Source of the DNA: Marine Group I thaumarchaeote
GTDB lineage: Archaea; Thermoproteota; Nitrososphaeria; Nitrososphaerales; Nitrosopumilaceae
DNA length: 64,000 nt
Assembly (NCBI GenBank): GCA_013390745.1
Contig: JACASX010000001.1
Coordinates: 167,675-231,674 of the forward strand
Direction of reading: 5' to 3'
Shown: in pieces, positions 43,541-53,154 of the stretch
How positions within the stretch are numbered: position 1 is the stretch's first letter
How the letters are laid out: the number at the start of each line of letters is the position of its first letter
The notes under the pieces: model-generated
Told to the model about the DNA's origin: nothing
Database searches by the model: none
The model's input: only the letters and a program-made list of their open reading frames with translations
Position numbers and translations under genes: made by a program

Positions 43541-44371
43541 TTGGGTACAAATATCAAAAAAGAATTATTACGATTTATTTCCGAGGATATACAAGGTGGT
43601 GATATCACAAGTGTGTTATTACCAAAAAAGAAAATTAAAGCTAAAATTATTTCAAGACAGGAGGGTGTTTTAGCAGGTGTCAAATTTGCGGGAGATATAT
43701 TTCGTCTAAAAGGTTGTAATGTTAAAATAATAAAAAAAGACGGTGCTAAATTAAAATCAAACCAAATAATTTTACAAATATCTGGTAATGCAGGAACTGT
43801 CTTATCATGCGAAAGGACAGCCTTAAACCTGTTATCAAGAATGAGTGGAATTGCCACGCAAACAAATTTTCTAGTATCAAAAATTAGAAAAATAAACACG
43901 AAAACAAAACTTTACTCAACAAGAAAAACGGCTCCCGGTCTCAGATTTTTTGATAAAGAGGCCATTATGATTGGTGGTGGTCACAAGCATAGAATGTCAT
44001 TGAATGATATGGTTATGATAAAGGATAATCATTTGTTGGTAACCAACTCGATGGAAGGTATTATCAAAAGTGCACGAAAACGGCATAAACATGTTGAAGT
44101 AGAGGTAGAAAATCAAAGAGATGCCATACTTGCTGTAAGTAGCGGTGCGACAATTGTTATGCTAGACAACTTTTCTCCCGTACAGATTAAAAAAACAATA
44201 ACTGCACTTCAAAAGAAAAAACTACGTAATAAGGTAAAATTGGAAGCGTCTGGTGGAATAAATTCTAAAAATATTTCTGCATATGCAAAAACTGGTGTTG
44301 ATATGATCTCGGTTGGTTCCATTACAAATTCTGTCAGTGGCCTAGATCTTAGCCTTGAGGTTTGTGTTTAG
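43541..44371 (+). CDS. nadC: Nicotinate-nucleotide pyrophosphorylase (quinolinate phosphoribosyltransferase)
   Basis: NadC converts quinolinate and PRPP to nicotinate mononucleotide. The 276-aa protein shows ERTALNLLSRMSGIAT, the RKTAPGLRFFDKEA PRPP/quinolinate site, and the GGGHKHRMSLNDMVMIKDNH block, with EVEVENQRDA and ASGGI downstream. Start is TTG, 1 bp after spt4, so NAD synthesis shares an operon with transcription factors. nadA lies convergent, 3 bp away. Confidence 0.96.
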   Translation: MGTNIKKELLRFISEDIQGGDITSVLLPKKKIKAKIISRQEGVLAGVKFAGDIFRLKGCNVKIIKKDGAKLKSNQIILQISGNAGTVLSCERTALNLLSRMSGIATQTNFLVSKIRKINTKTKLYSTRKTAPGLRFFDKEAIMIGGGHKHRMSLNDMVMIKDNHLLVTNSMEGIIKSARKRHKHVEVEVENQRDAILAVSSGATIVMLDNFSPVQIKKTITALQKKKLRNKVKLEASGGINSKNISAYAKTGVDMISVGSITNSVSGLDLSLEVCV

Positions 44372-44374
44372 ATT

Positions 44375-45316
44375 TTAGCTGATTGAAAGCATCCTTTCAA
44401 TTGCCAAACGTGCCTTATCTGCAATCTTTTTCGCAACTTTCACTTCGTATTTTTCATCATATAATGAACGATACACCTTGTCTAGTGTAATCATCTTCAT
44501 GTACTCACATTCTGCACTTTCTGAAGCAGGGATGAATGTTTTTTGTGGGTTTTGTTGCCTCATTCTGTACAGAATTCCGGTTTCAGTTGCCACGACAAAC
44601 TGCTGTGAATCAGACTTTGAAACATAATTCATCATACCCTCAGTCGAAAGGATTTGAACTTGGTGGTTTTTGTAACGACCTGATGCAATGTCATACATCA
44701 TTGGCGTAGTGCAACTACATTCTGGATGAACAACAAACTCTGCATTTTTGAGTTCAGCTAATTTTTTTTCAACATGATCAGGAGTAATTCCAGCGTGAAC
44801 ATGACATTCTCCAGCCCAAATCTGCATGTTCTTTCTGCCGGTAATTTTTGCAACATAAGAACCCAAAAACATGTCAGGCAGGAACAAGATTTCCCTTTCC
44901 CTAGGAATTGCATTAACAACGTTGACCGCGTTAGATGATGTACAACAATAATCAAGCTCTGATTTTATTTCAGCTGTCGTGTTAACATATCCAACTGAAA
45001 TCGCATCTGGATGTTCTTGCTTCCAATTTCTTAGTTGATCAACTGTAATGGAATCTGACAGTGAACAACCAGCTTCCAGATCAGGAATTAAAATTTTTTT
45101 GTCAGGACTGATAATTGCAGCAGTCTCGGCCATAAAGTGCACACCACAAAATAGGATTGTTTTCTGCTTCGCCTTAGCAGCCTGCCTCGATAAGCCAAGC
45201 GAATCGCCCACAAAATCAGCCACGTCTTGTACTTCAGGAACTTGATAGTTGTGTGCAAGTATAATTACATCCTTTTCCTTCTTCAGCCTTAGAACTTCAT
45301 CCTTTAACATAACCAA
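44375..45316 (-). CDS. nadA: Quinolinate synthase
   Basis: NadA condenses iminoaspartate with dihydroxyacetone phosphate, using an oxygen-sensitive 4Fe-4S cluster. In this 313-aa protein the three cluster cysteines are in LFCGVHFMAETA, VHPECSC and SAECEYMKMI. IILAHNYQ and DSLGLSRQAA are further family blocks. With the aspartate dehydrogenase 85 bp upstream on the same strand and nadC facing it, the de novo route is complete. Confidence 0.96.
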   Translation of the reverse strand: MVMLKDEVLRLKKEKDVIILAHNYQVPEVQDVADFVGDSLGLSRQAAKAKQKTILFCGVHFMAETAAIISPDKKILIPDLEAGCSLSDSITVDQLRNWKQEHPDAISVGYVNTTAEIKSELDYCCTSSNAVNVVNAIPREREILFLPDMFLGSYVAKITGRKNMQIWAGECHVHAGITPDHVEKKLAELKNAEFVVHPECSCTTPMMYDIASGRYKNHQVQILSTEGMMNYVSKSDSQQFVVATETGILYRMRQQNPQKTFIPASESAECEYMKMITLDKVYRSLYDEKYEVKVAKKIADKARLAIERMLSIS

Positions 45317-45400
45317 AAAAATAAACTTGTATAATCATTTAAAGGATAATGTACAGTTCAAATTTGTCTTCAAAATTAATTTAATTAACAATTCTTGCCA

Positions 45401-46234
45401 CTATGTTCCTATCTGAACCTCTTTGGTGCAGATCTGCCTTAGTAGTTCTATGGCGGAGAGAGTGGCAAGCCTGCTTGTTTTTGGGTTCATAGAATCAGGT
45501 ACGTTTTCAACAGTAATTTTCAGGTTTCCGAATTTTCCATTTGCATTAATTTCATGCGTGTTTTTGTCTGTGTTAGGATCTGCGACAACTCTGACGCTTG
45601 TATTGTTACCACCCAAGCCTACCAGACTGAGAAGTGCAGACACGTTGACATTTTTAGGAAACAGTGACACAGCTTCCTTTGCTGTACCGTCAAAAAGAAC
45701 AGTTAGTTCTGAAATTTTCTCAGGATCGATATCAGAGTTATCAAAGAATGGAGCGCCTTTCAAAGAGTTTGGATTTTTTGTAGTAACGAGCACAACAGAT
45801 TCTAGTTCATCCTTTACTGCCTTTAATGCATCAAGACCTGCGATTGCACCGGACGGAAGGTACACAGTTTTGCCAAAGTCCCTGCATGCATCAGATATCA
45901 CCTCAAAGACAGAATCGTCCAGCAGAGCACCTGCTGACATTATCATCAAGTCTTTTTTGTTCTGAAGTATGCTTACTGCATCCTTTCGCACTGCATCCTG
46001 TGACGCAGCCTCAACCACCAGTTCAACAGAATTTGAAGAGAGTAGGTGCGAGTTGGCAACAACTTCAGGCTTTTGTTTTAGCTTTGAAACTAGGTTGTCA
46101 GCATGTGATCTTTCTATATCATATACATGCGTAAGTGTAGCAGGAATTTTTCCAGAATCAATTGCAAGCGCTATCTGGGTTCCTATTGCACCACAACCCA
46201 ATAGACCAATTCTTTTCAAATCGATAAAATGCAA
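45401..46234 (-). CDS. nadX: L-aspartate dehydrogenase (NadX type)
   Basis: A 277-aa NAD(P)-dependent enzyme making iminoaspartate for NadA in place of the FAD-dependent NadB. The Rossmann turn is IGLLGCGAIGTQIA; the family-specific LPSGAIAGLDALKA and the NVNVSALLSLVGLG segment follow. The annotated ATG (MHFIDLKRIGLLG) is four or five codons longer than most homologues. It sits beside nadA. Confidence 0.93.
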   Translation of the reverse strand: MHFIDLKRIGLLGCGAIGTQIALAIDSGKIPATLTHVYDIERSHADNLVSKLKQKPEVVANSHLLSSNSVELVVEAASQDAVRKDAVSILQNKKDLMIMSAGALLDDSVFEVISDACRDFGKTVYLPSGAIAGLDALKAVKDELESVVLVTTKNPNSLKGAPFFDNSDIDPEKISELTVLFDGTAKEAVSLFPKNVNVSALLSLVGLGGNNTSVRVVADPNTDKNTHEINANGKFGNLKITVENVPDSMNPKTSRLATLSAIELLRQICTKEVQIGT

Positions 46235-46391
46235 TTATGATTATAATTAAACTCTAAGATATAGGCAAAAAAATTCTAGAAATTTTATTGATGGGTTATT
46301 TTGATATTACCAAAAGCATGATTTTAAGCTAATTCTGACGGAGTAAATTTTACACCCTAATATTCATATTCAATGAAACCGATCTTTTTGT

Positions 46392-47228
46392 ATGTTAAAC
46401 AGTGTTCTTAAGGATGCAATCAAAAAACGTGACGAAACATTATCAATTTTGAAGGGCCCAAAATTTGAACAGATAGTTAAAGAGGCTAAATCAAACTGGG
46501 TAGATTTTTCACCCACAAAACAAGATGTTGTTGCAGCAGGAATTGACAGCAGCTTCAATAGCACAAAATTTCAGGGTGCGGAGCTATGGGCAGTCACTGC
46601 AGTTTCCGTTAAATCAGATGGTGAAATTCTAGTTGATTTGCATGAGCATGGTCTTGACTCAAACCCAGAACTTGCATCACTTGCAAGCAGAATGGAGATT
46701 GACGCATGTCAGGAATCAGTTGACAAGGCTGATTTGGTGTTGATGGATGGATCACTTTATTCCCAATTTCTAACAAGGCAAAAATCACTGGCGAATTCAC
46801 TTGTGAATACGATTACAAAAAAGAATAATGTTATTTTCATTTCAAAAACGTCGAACACCAAAAAACAGTTTGAAAACCTAGGCGCAATAGCTGGAGACAT
46901 TTTCTATTACAATCATGCGACGGTTTCTCCAGGATTTAGTAAGATTCACGAGGACACAAAATTTGGAAATGATATGATTATTTCTTCAGTTTTCGCCAGA
47001 TTGGCAGAGTCATTGCCGTTGATCAAGATTGAACTTCTGGGCTCTGGATATGCTGATAATGATTTTAAATTAATTTTAAACAAAATTCTAAACAATAGTA
47101 TTGGTGGATATCCATACGCACTAAAACTTGCACATAACAACTGCAAAATCTCAGGCAAAGATTTGGCAAAGCTTGCTAGCATTCATGGACTGTCAAATGA
47201 GATTGGTTCGAGGGAGGTTTTAGGATGA
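46392..47228 (+). CDS. nurA: NurA nuclease
   Basis: A 278-aa NurA-domain nuclease that resects DNA ends with HerA. An Asp of the metal site lies in AAGIDSSFNST and a second acidic site in LVLMDGSLYSQFL; the C-terminal SGYADNDFKLIL region also fits. Its stop overlaps the herA start by 4 nt (ATGA), and mre11 and rad50 follow: the standard archaeal resection operon. Confidence 0.93.
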   Translation: MLNSVLKDAIKKRDETLSILKGPKFEQIVKEAKSNWVDFSPTKQDVVAAGIDSSFNSTKFQGAELWAVTAVSVKSDGEILVDLHEHGLDSNPELASLASRMEIDACQESVDKADLVLMDGSLYSQFLTRQKSLANSLVNTITKKNNVIFISKTSNTKKQFENLGAIAGDIFYYNHATVSPGFSKIHEDTKFGNDMIISSVFARLAESLPLIKIELLGSGYADNDFKLILNKILNNSIGGYPYALKLAHNNCKISGKDLAKLASIHGLSNEIGSREVLG

Positions 47229-48742
47229 CACTAGGATTTGTTATTGGTGAATCAAAACCAACAGTAGTAACCGGACAAACGTCTAGATCACTGCCAATAG
47301 GTGAATACGTTATCATAAATTCAAAGGAAGGAAAGATTGTTGGTCTGGTTGAAAAATCAGTTGTATCAAGTGCTGCACTTGGTGATGTTAAAAATTATGA
47401 CGAGACTTTGGAAAGCATTGAAGTTGCTGCACTCAACAAACGTGATAAGAGCCACACCGCAATGATTAGGATTCTAGGATTTCTAGAATCACTACAAAAA
47501 GGCAAAGCAATACTTCCTGCTATACCACCGACACCCGGAACTGAAATTGTCAAGGCAACGAAGGATGATCTTGGGCAAATATTTGGACCAGAAAATGAAG
47601 AATGGATAAAGATTGGTGGGCTTTTGAGAAACCCTGAGATAGATTCACTGATTAATCTTAACAAGATTGTTTCACGGCATCTTGGAATTCTTGCAATGAC
47701 AGGAATGGGAAAGAGTAACCTAGTAACATTACTTGCAAAACAAATTGCAGAGCTTGATGGAACTGTGATTATCTTTGATTACCATAATGACTATTCTGGT
47801 CTAGACTTTCCAAAAATGAATGTCATTGATGCTAAAATTAATCCTAGATTGTTAGAGGCTGATACACTTTCAGATGTACTAGAGATTAGAGAAGGTGCTG
47901 ATATACAGCAAAGAGTTTTGCGTCTTGCGTTTACGCCAGAAGTAAAGGAGTCAGCAAATTTCTGGGAGGCATTAGACTCTCAGGTGCAATACATTGGTGC
48001 TAATCCTGACAGAAAAGAAGATAGACACTCTGCTGACAGAGTTCAAGACAAGATTGATGACGCTAGACATAGATCATCGGAGATTTTAGACCCTGATATG
48101 TCCAATCCAGTTGCACTCATCAAAGAAGGTCGACTAAACATCCTAAACGTATCAGAGTTCACAGACAGACAGGCAAACGTTGCACTTGCCTACTACTTGC
48201 AAGAGCTATTAGCCGATAGAAAGGCAGCTGTAAATGCAAAGGGTGGAAAAACAAAATCAAAGAGAAGTTACCGATTCAACACTCCTATTTTTGTAATAAT
48301 TGAAGAAGCCCACGTATTCATTCCCAAAAATGAGGATGCAAAAGCAAAGTATTGGGCAGCAAAGATTGCTCGGGAAGGAAGGAAGTTTGGTCTTGGCTTA
48401 TGTATAGTATCACAAAGACCTAGAGATATTGAGGCTAATGTTCTAAGCCAGATGGGCTCACTTGCAGTAATGAAGATTGTACAGGAGGACGACCAGAGAC
48501 AGATTGCATCTGCTGCCGAATCCATTAGTAGAGAATTCATTGGACAGCTCACATCACTGAATATTGGTGATGCGGTTCTTGTCGGTCAATGGGTAAACCT
48601 TCCTGCTATAGTACACATTGATGAAATGAAAGGAAAGAAGATTGGTTCTGACCAAGATGCAGTTGGCGAATGGGCTGTTGCAAAAAAGTTTGAGGAAGTT
48701 GGTGCAAAATCCATGAAAGATCTTACAAGAAAGGACTTCTAA
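47225..48742 (+). CDS. herA: HerA hexameric DNA helicase/translocase
   Basis: Bipolar ATP-driven DNA translocase of 505 aa. The N-terminal HAS-barrel domain (1-100) precedes the RecA-like core with Walker A AMTGMGKSNLV and Walker B FVIIEEAHVFIPK. The arginine-finger region REGRKFGLGLCIVSQRPR (bases around 48370) and the C-terminal brace WVNLPAIVHIDE match family patterns. One base separates it from mre11. Confidence 0.95.
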   Translation: MTLGFVIGESKPTVVTGQTSRSLPIGEYVIINSKEGKIVGLVEKSVVSSAALGDVKNYDETLESIEVAALNKRDKSHTAMIRILGFLESLQKGKAILPAIPPTPGTEIVKATKDDLGQIFGPENEEWIKIGGLLRNPEIDSLINLNKIVSRHLGILAMTGMGKSNLVTLLAKQIAELDGTVIIFDYHNDYSGLDFPKMNVIDAKINPRLLEADTLSDVLEIREGADIQQRVLRLAFTPEVKESANFWEALDSQVQYIGANPDRKEDRHSADRVQDKIDDARHRSSEILDPDMSNPVALIKEGRLNILNVSEFTDRQANVALAYYLQELLADRKAAVNAKGGKTKSKRSYRFNTPIFVIIEEAHVFIPKNEDAKAKYWAAKIAREGRKFGLGLCIVSQRPRDIEANVLSQMGSLAVMKIVQEDDQRQIASAAESISREFIGQLTSLNIGDAVLVGQWVNLPAIVHIDEMKGKKIGSDQDAVGEWAVAKKFEEVGAKSMKDLTRKDF

Positions 48743-48743
48743 C

Positions 48744-49883
48744 ATGAAGTTTTCACATATTTCTGATACACATCTGGGGCAATACCGCTCAAAGAAAGAA
48801 AGAGAAGATGATACCTACGATGCATTCAAGCAGGCAATAGAAATTTCAATTAAAGATAAGGTAGATTTTGTAATTTTTTCTGGTGACATTTTTGATAAAG
48901 CACAGCCGCCAAATGATGCAATTTTACTTATGATGCAACAGCTTAATCATCTAAAGGAAAATGGTATTGAATCATACTTTGTTTTAGGTGATCATGATCA
49001 ACCAAAACAAAGTGGACAAAATCCAATTCATTGGTTATATTCAAGCCTAACAAAAGTTTCACATCATCTAGGTGATGGGAAGCCGGTTTATTTCAAAAAT
49101 GTATTACTTGTTGGATTTGATCATCACAATGACGGGTATGATATCGAAAGACTGCAAGAAGAATTCAGGAAAATTGATTTGGTTGCAAAAGAACATGATG
49201 GCCACAAAATAATTGTATTACACCAAGGGCTAAATGAAGCACATGGATATGCAGGTCAGTTAAATGCTAATGATCTTCCGAAAAATTTTACGTACTACGC
49301 AATAGGTGATATCCATGAAAAATTTGGTCCAAAAAAATACGAGTTCCTAGGTGGACCACTAGCTTATCCAGGTTCTACAGAAATTTCTTCAACAGAACCA
49401 ATCAAGGAAACAAAAAAAGGATTTTTTGAGGTTGATCTTTCTTCTGCTGAGGCAATTCCAAAGTGGATTGACCTTGATATAAGACCAAGATTTGAAATAG
49501 AAACCAGTGTTGGTGAACTTCATGCCAAGATTGATGAGGTTATCTCAAAAATTGATGAATCACGCAAACCACTTGTAAGTTTGAAAATAACAGATGTTCA
49601 CGATTGGAAGAGTATACACCAAGAGATTGCTAGACTTGATGAGCATATACTAGACAAATCAATCCGTCTAAAGTATGATGAGAAACAATACCCACTATCA
49701 CTTGAGGATACAGGAAACATAGATGAGGAGTTTAAGAGACTAGCGGTCACAAATATTGGTCAAGAATTGGCTAACCTAGCATTAGACACACTATATCCAT
49801 CACTCAATGAAAAAAATAAGCGTGAGGTAAAAGAAATCATCATAGAAAATTTTGAAAAGTTCAAAGAGGAGCACAAAAAATGA
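48744..49883 (+). CDS. mre11: Mre11 nuclease
   Basis: Metallophosphoesterase subunit of the Mre11-Rad50 complex, 379 aa. Motifs: SDTHLGQ (D8, H10), SGDIFDKA, LGDHDQP, VLHQGLNEAHG and GDIHEKFGPKKYEFLGGP. Two positions differ from the usual pattern: motif III has GDHD where GNHD is expected, and motif V has GDIH where GHxH is expected, so two metal ligands appear as Asp. Cap and Rad50-binding regions follow. Its last 4 nt overlap the rad50 start. Confidence 0.94.
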   Translation: MKFSHISDTHLGQYRSKKEREDDTYDAFKQAIEISIKDKVDFVIFSGDIFDKAQPPNDAILLMMQQLNHLKENGIESYFVLGDHDQPKQSGQNPIHWLYSSLTKVSHHLGDGKPVYFKNVLLVGFDHHNDGYDIERLQEEFRKIDLVAKEHDGHKIIVLHQGLNEAHGYAGQLNANDLPKNFTYYAIGDIHEKFGPKKYEFLGGPLAYPGSTEISSTEPIKETKKGFFEVDLSSAEAIPKWIDLDIRPRFEIETSVGELHAKIDEVISKIDESRKPLVSLKITDVHDWKSIHQEIARLDEHILDKSIRLKYDEKQYPLSLEDTGNIDEEFKRLAVTNIGQELANLALDTLYPSLNEKNKREVKEIIIENFEKFKEEHKK

Positions 49884-51940
49884 TAACTTCTGTAAAACTA
49901 GGCAACTTTCTCTCTCACAAAGATACTGAATTAACTTTTGACAATGGGGTAACAGTTTTCATTGGTGATAACGGTGCAGGCAAATCCAGTGTTATAGATG
50001 CAATGACATTTGCACTTTTTGGAAAAACCACAAGAGGTAATAACGAAGAAACTATTCGGGATGGTGAAAACCAAGCTGTTACTCAGATACATTTTGAAGT
50101 GAATGGAAAAACATACCATGCTATCAAAAAAACTCAAGGAAAAACTAGCTCTCATCAGTTGCTTGACGGAAATTCATCACCAATTGCAATAACTGCTGAT
50201 AAAACCGAGGAAGAAATTAAAAAAATAATTGGCATGGACTACGAAACGTTAGGAATTGCATCAATTGTTCCACAGGGCGAATTATCACAAATTATTCAAA
50301 GTAAAAATGGAAGGAAACTAAGAGATCTAATTGACAAAGTTATAGGTACAGGAAAATATTCTGCCGCAGGAGATGGACTTAGTGACGGTATAACTGCATT
50401 TCGTGATTACCTTAGAGAAAAATATGATAACACAGATCAGGATGTTGATAAAATTCAACGAGAAATCAACGACGCTGATCAAATTATCTCAAAATCAAAA
50501 CCAGAAAAAGAAAAACTTGAGGAAATTGTAGAATCGTTTAAAGAAAAAATAAAAAAACTGCAGGAAAAAAAGGAAGAGCTATCAGTAAACCATGAAAAAA
50601 TTCTTCACCTAAGGGATAAGGAAAACGATGTTTGGAAAACTGTCAAACGTGAGATTTCATCACTAGCAACTGATAATCAAAAACATTCTGAAATTATTCA
50701 AAGATGTGAAGAATCTTTTGGTCTTATCAAGGAAAAACCAAAGACGGAAGATGTATTAAATTCTAAAAATCACAAGAAAAAAAATGTTGAGCAAAAAATT
50801 GCTGAACTTGATCAAAAACTACACACATATGAAGATCATAGAGATATTGCGGGAAAAATTCAATTTTCTGATGGTGAATGCCCTATATGCCATACAAAAG
50901 ATGTCACAGTAGATCCAGAATATCAAATGGAGCATATCAATCAAGAACTAAAAAAAATAGAGAGTAAAAAAACTAATCTGAGGAATGAATCATCAAACAC
51001 ACAAAATCAAATTGATGAGATTGTTAGCAAAATAAAAGAAATTGAATACGCAGAAAACACGATAAAAAATAGCCCAATTAAAAATAATGAACAGCTTGGT
51101 GACTGGAAAAATAATTTAAAATTAAATCAAAATAGAAATAATGAGTTAGAAAAAATCATTGAATCGTCAGATTTGTCACCAAAACTTGTTGAATTCGTGC
51201 CTGATCTAGTTCAAACTTTTCTAGATATTGAAAAACTTCAAAAAGAAATTAAGGATTTCAAACACGAAGAATATAACAGCGTGGAGCAGAAACTTCAAGA
51301 TGTAAACTCTGAGAATCAAGAAATTCTCATGCAAATTGGCACAATGACAGAAAAAATAAATTCCGCGGAGGCAAGCATCAAAAAAAATATACCCATTTTA
51401 GAAGAGATAAAACTTGCTAGCAAATATATTGAAAATCTTGAAAAAATCAAAAGTAGTATATTTTCAAAAACAAGTGAAACAGTAACTGGTGCTAGGAATT
51501 TTGCAGTGGAAACCATTTCCAGAAACGCATCACAATATTTAGAAGAATTAAAAACAGAGATAAAACATCTTGAATTATTCCAGGAAGGTTCTTCAATTAA
51601 AATTCAATGTCATACAACCAATGGTCAACGACCTGTTACCAATTTGAGTGGAGGTGAACAGGTTTGTGTAGCTCTAGCTGTACGACTAGGAATGTCTGAC
51701 TTGATGATCAAGTCATCATTAAAAATAATGGTTCTTGACGAACCAACTGCATATCTGGATAAAACACACCGTGCTTATTTTGTTGACGTGATTCAAGAAC
51801 TTACTCGTTTGATGAACAAAAAACAAAATTTCCAATTTATTATCATAACACACGACGATGAGATTTGGGAAAGTGCTAAAGTAGGCACTAGATATAAATT
51901 TACATCAACAAGCGATGGAACTGAAGTTTCTAGACTTTAG
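49880..51940 (+). CDS. rad50: Rad50 ATPase
   Basis: SMC-like ATPase of 686 aa. Walker A GDNGAGKSSVIDAM is at the N-terminus; the ABC signature LSGGEQVCVALAVRLG and Walker B KIMVLDEPTAYLD at the C-terminus. Two coiled-coil arms meet at a zinc hook CPIC near residues 334-337. The arms are about 170 residues each, shorter than in Pyrococcus or eukaryotes (about 880-1300 aa total), so the complex would bridge a smaller distance. The TAG stop interlocks with that of the HEAT-repeat gene. Confidence 0.95.
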   Translation: MITSVKLGNFLSHKDTELTFDNGVTVFIGDNGAGKSSVIDAMTFALFGKTTRGNNEETIRDGENQAVTQIHFEVNGKTYHAIKKTQGKTSSHQLLDGNSSPIAITADKTEEEIKKIIGMDYETLGIASIVPQGELSQIIQSKNGRKLRDLIDKVIGTGKYSAAGDGLSDGITAFRDYLREKYDNTDQDVDKIQREINDADQIISKSKPEKEKLEEIVESFKEKIKKLQEKKEELSVNHEKILHLRDKENDVWKTVKREISSLATDNQKHSEIIQRCEESFGLIKEKPKTEDVLNSKNHKKKNVEQKIAELDQKLHTYEDHRDIAGKIQFSDGECPICHTKDVTVDPEYQMEHINQELKKIESKKTNLRNESSNTQNQIDEIVSKIKEIEYAENTIKNSPIKNNEQLGDWKNNLKLNQNRNNELEKIIESSDLSPKLVEFVPDLVQTFLDIEKLQKEIKDFKHEEYNSVEQKLQDVNSENQEILMQIGTMTEKINSAEASIKKNIPILEEIKLASKYIENLEKIKSSIFSKTSETVTGARNFAVETISRNASQYLEELKTEIKHLELFQEGSSIKIQCHTTNGQRPVTNLSGGEQVCVALAVRLGMSDLMIKSSLKIMVLDEPTAYLDKTHRAYFVDVIQELTRLMNKKQNFQFIIITHDDEIWESAKVGTRYKFTSTSDGTEVSRL

Positions 51941-52425
51941 CCGCCAGTAAGTTTAGCAAACTTTTCGTTCTTGCTCAACTTTTCCATAAACTCTAGATTG
52001 GATAACGCAACAACCGCAGAGTCTCTCACTGGTTCATCAGGATCATTCAGTGCACTCTCAAGAGTTTCACGCGCTTTTTTAGAACCCATTACACCTAATG
52101 CAATGGCTGCCTCATGCCGCACAAACATGCTAGGGTCATTTTTTGTTGCATCCTCTAACGGTACAATTCCATTACTGTAACACATTTGTCCCAGTGAAAA
52201 TGCAGCCTCGTGTCTGACAAGCTCATTTGTATCATCCTTCAGAACTTTTGCAATGTACTGTACCTTGTCCTCACCTCCTATGTCAACAAGGATGCAAGTA
52301 GCACGGCAACGAATCACATAATCGTCATGATCTAACAGCTCTACAAAATACTGAGTGTCATTCTTTTCATATCGCTCTTCCATTTCTGTCAGAAGATTCA
52401 GCCTTGTTTGAGGAACAACAGCCAT
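51937..52425 (-). CDS. HEAT-repeat (PBS-lyase-like) protein
   Basis: From the ATG at 52425 (MAVVPQTRLN) it has 162 aa composed of about four HEAT-like repeats: DHDDYVIRCRATCILVDIG, DDTNELVRHEAAFSLGQM, DPSMFVRHEAAIALGVMG and DPDEPVRDSAVVALSNL. This superhelical fold mediates protein contacts. The frame extends to a TTG at 52467, but a TATA-like ATAATATAC at 52446-52454 sits about 25 nt before 52425, favouring the shorter start. Function unknown. Confidence 0.85.
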   Translation of the reverse strand: MAVVPQTRLNLLTEMEERYEKNDTQYFVELLDHDDYVIRCRATCILVDIGGEDKVQYIAKVLKDDTNELVRHEAAFSLGQMCYSNGIVPLEDATKNDPSMFVRHEAAIALGVMGSKKARETLESALNDPDEPVRDSAVVALSNLEFMEKLSKNEKFAKLTGG

Positions 52426-52467
52426 TCTGTATCGTCTGGAATCAACGTATATTATCCTATTTTTCAA

Positions 52468-52893
52468 CTAGTAGGCTTTTGTCACTTTAAGGACGGTTGA
52501 AACAACTGCCAGGTAAAATGTCGTAGCAATTGCTTCAGAAACCAGTGATGCAGCAAATGGCTCGATCTCTATTTCCAGAAAATAGAACATCAGGGACCAC
52601 CTTATTCCAAGATAGACGATCTCGCCTATCCCAAAGGATGATGCTAGTTTGATCAGCTCCTTTTTGATGAGTTTAGGCTTCATAGCCTGGTATCGCTTCT
52701 TATTGTCCAGATAGAACAAACACCCAAAAAATCCAAAGAATACAGTATATCCTGCCATAATGGTTATTGTCGTATTGAGATAGCTCTCTTCCTCTGAGAG
52801 CATTTGGGCTACAAATGCTGAGATTAATGCCGATATTACGCAGCAAGCTATGAGATTCCTATTTAGCCTCAAAAGCTGTGGATTTAGTTTCAT
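52468..52893 (-). CDS. Four-helix membrane protein, hypothetical
   Basis: No family recognised. The 141-aa protein has four transmembrane helices (LIACCVISALISAFVAQML, ITIMAGYTVFFGFFGCLFY, GIGEIVYLGIRWSLMFYFL and ATTFYLAVVSTVL) with a Lys-rich loop between helices 2 and 3. It sits between the HEAT-repeat gene and amoC. GtrA-like small membrane proteins have a similar layout, but I see no decisive motif. Confidence 0.75.
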   Translation of the reverse strand: MKLNPQLLRLNRNLIACCVISALISAFVAQMLSEEESYLNTTITIMAGYTVFFGFFGCLFYLDNKKRYQAMKPKLIKKELIKLASSFGIGEIVYLGIRWSLMFYFLEIEIEPFAASLVSEAIATTFYLAVVSTVLKVTKAY

Positions 52894-53126
52894 TAGGGCA
52901 TTTAGTGTCTCCTCAAATTAAATCTAAGCCAAATATGATAGTAAAATAGGGATTTTTAGCCTCAGATGACAATCTCATTGATTATCAATAAAGCTAATCA
53001 ATGGAACATGAAAAAAATAATGTCTAAAACAACAGTAAAACAAGAGAATTTTATGAAAAATTTACAATATTACATCAAAAAATATCCAATTATCATAAAA
53101 ATCTGGGTTGATACTGAGTGGTTACC

Positions 53127-53132
53127 TTATAT
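53127..53132 (+). promoter_or_regulatory. TATA-like box for amoC
   Basis: TTATAT (context CCTTATATCAC) ends 22 nt before the ATG at 53155, the spacing for leaderless transcription from that codon. Confidence 0.5.
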
Positions 53133-53154
53133 CACAATAAACCTACATATTACT

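Noticed and set aside
45423..45965. 180-codon plus-strand frame opposite the aspartate dehydrogenase
   Set aside because: It is antisense to a clear gene, Ser/Thr/Phe-rich, with no recognisable domain.
52966..53154. 63-codon N-terminal extension of AmoC
   Set aside because: Thaumarchaeal AmoC starts at the ATG at 53155 and a TATA-like box lies inside the extension; kept only as an observation.
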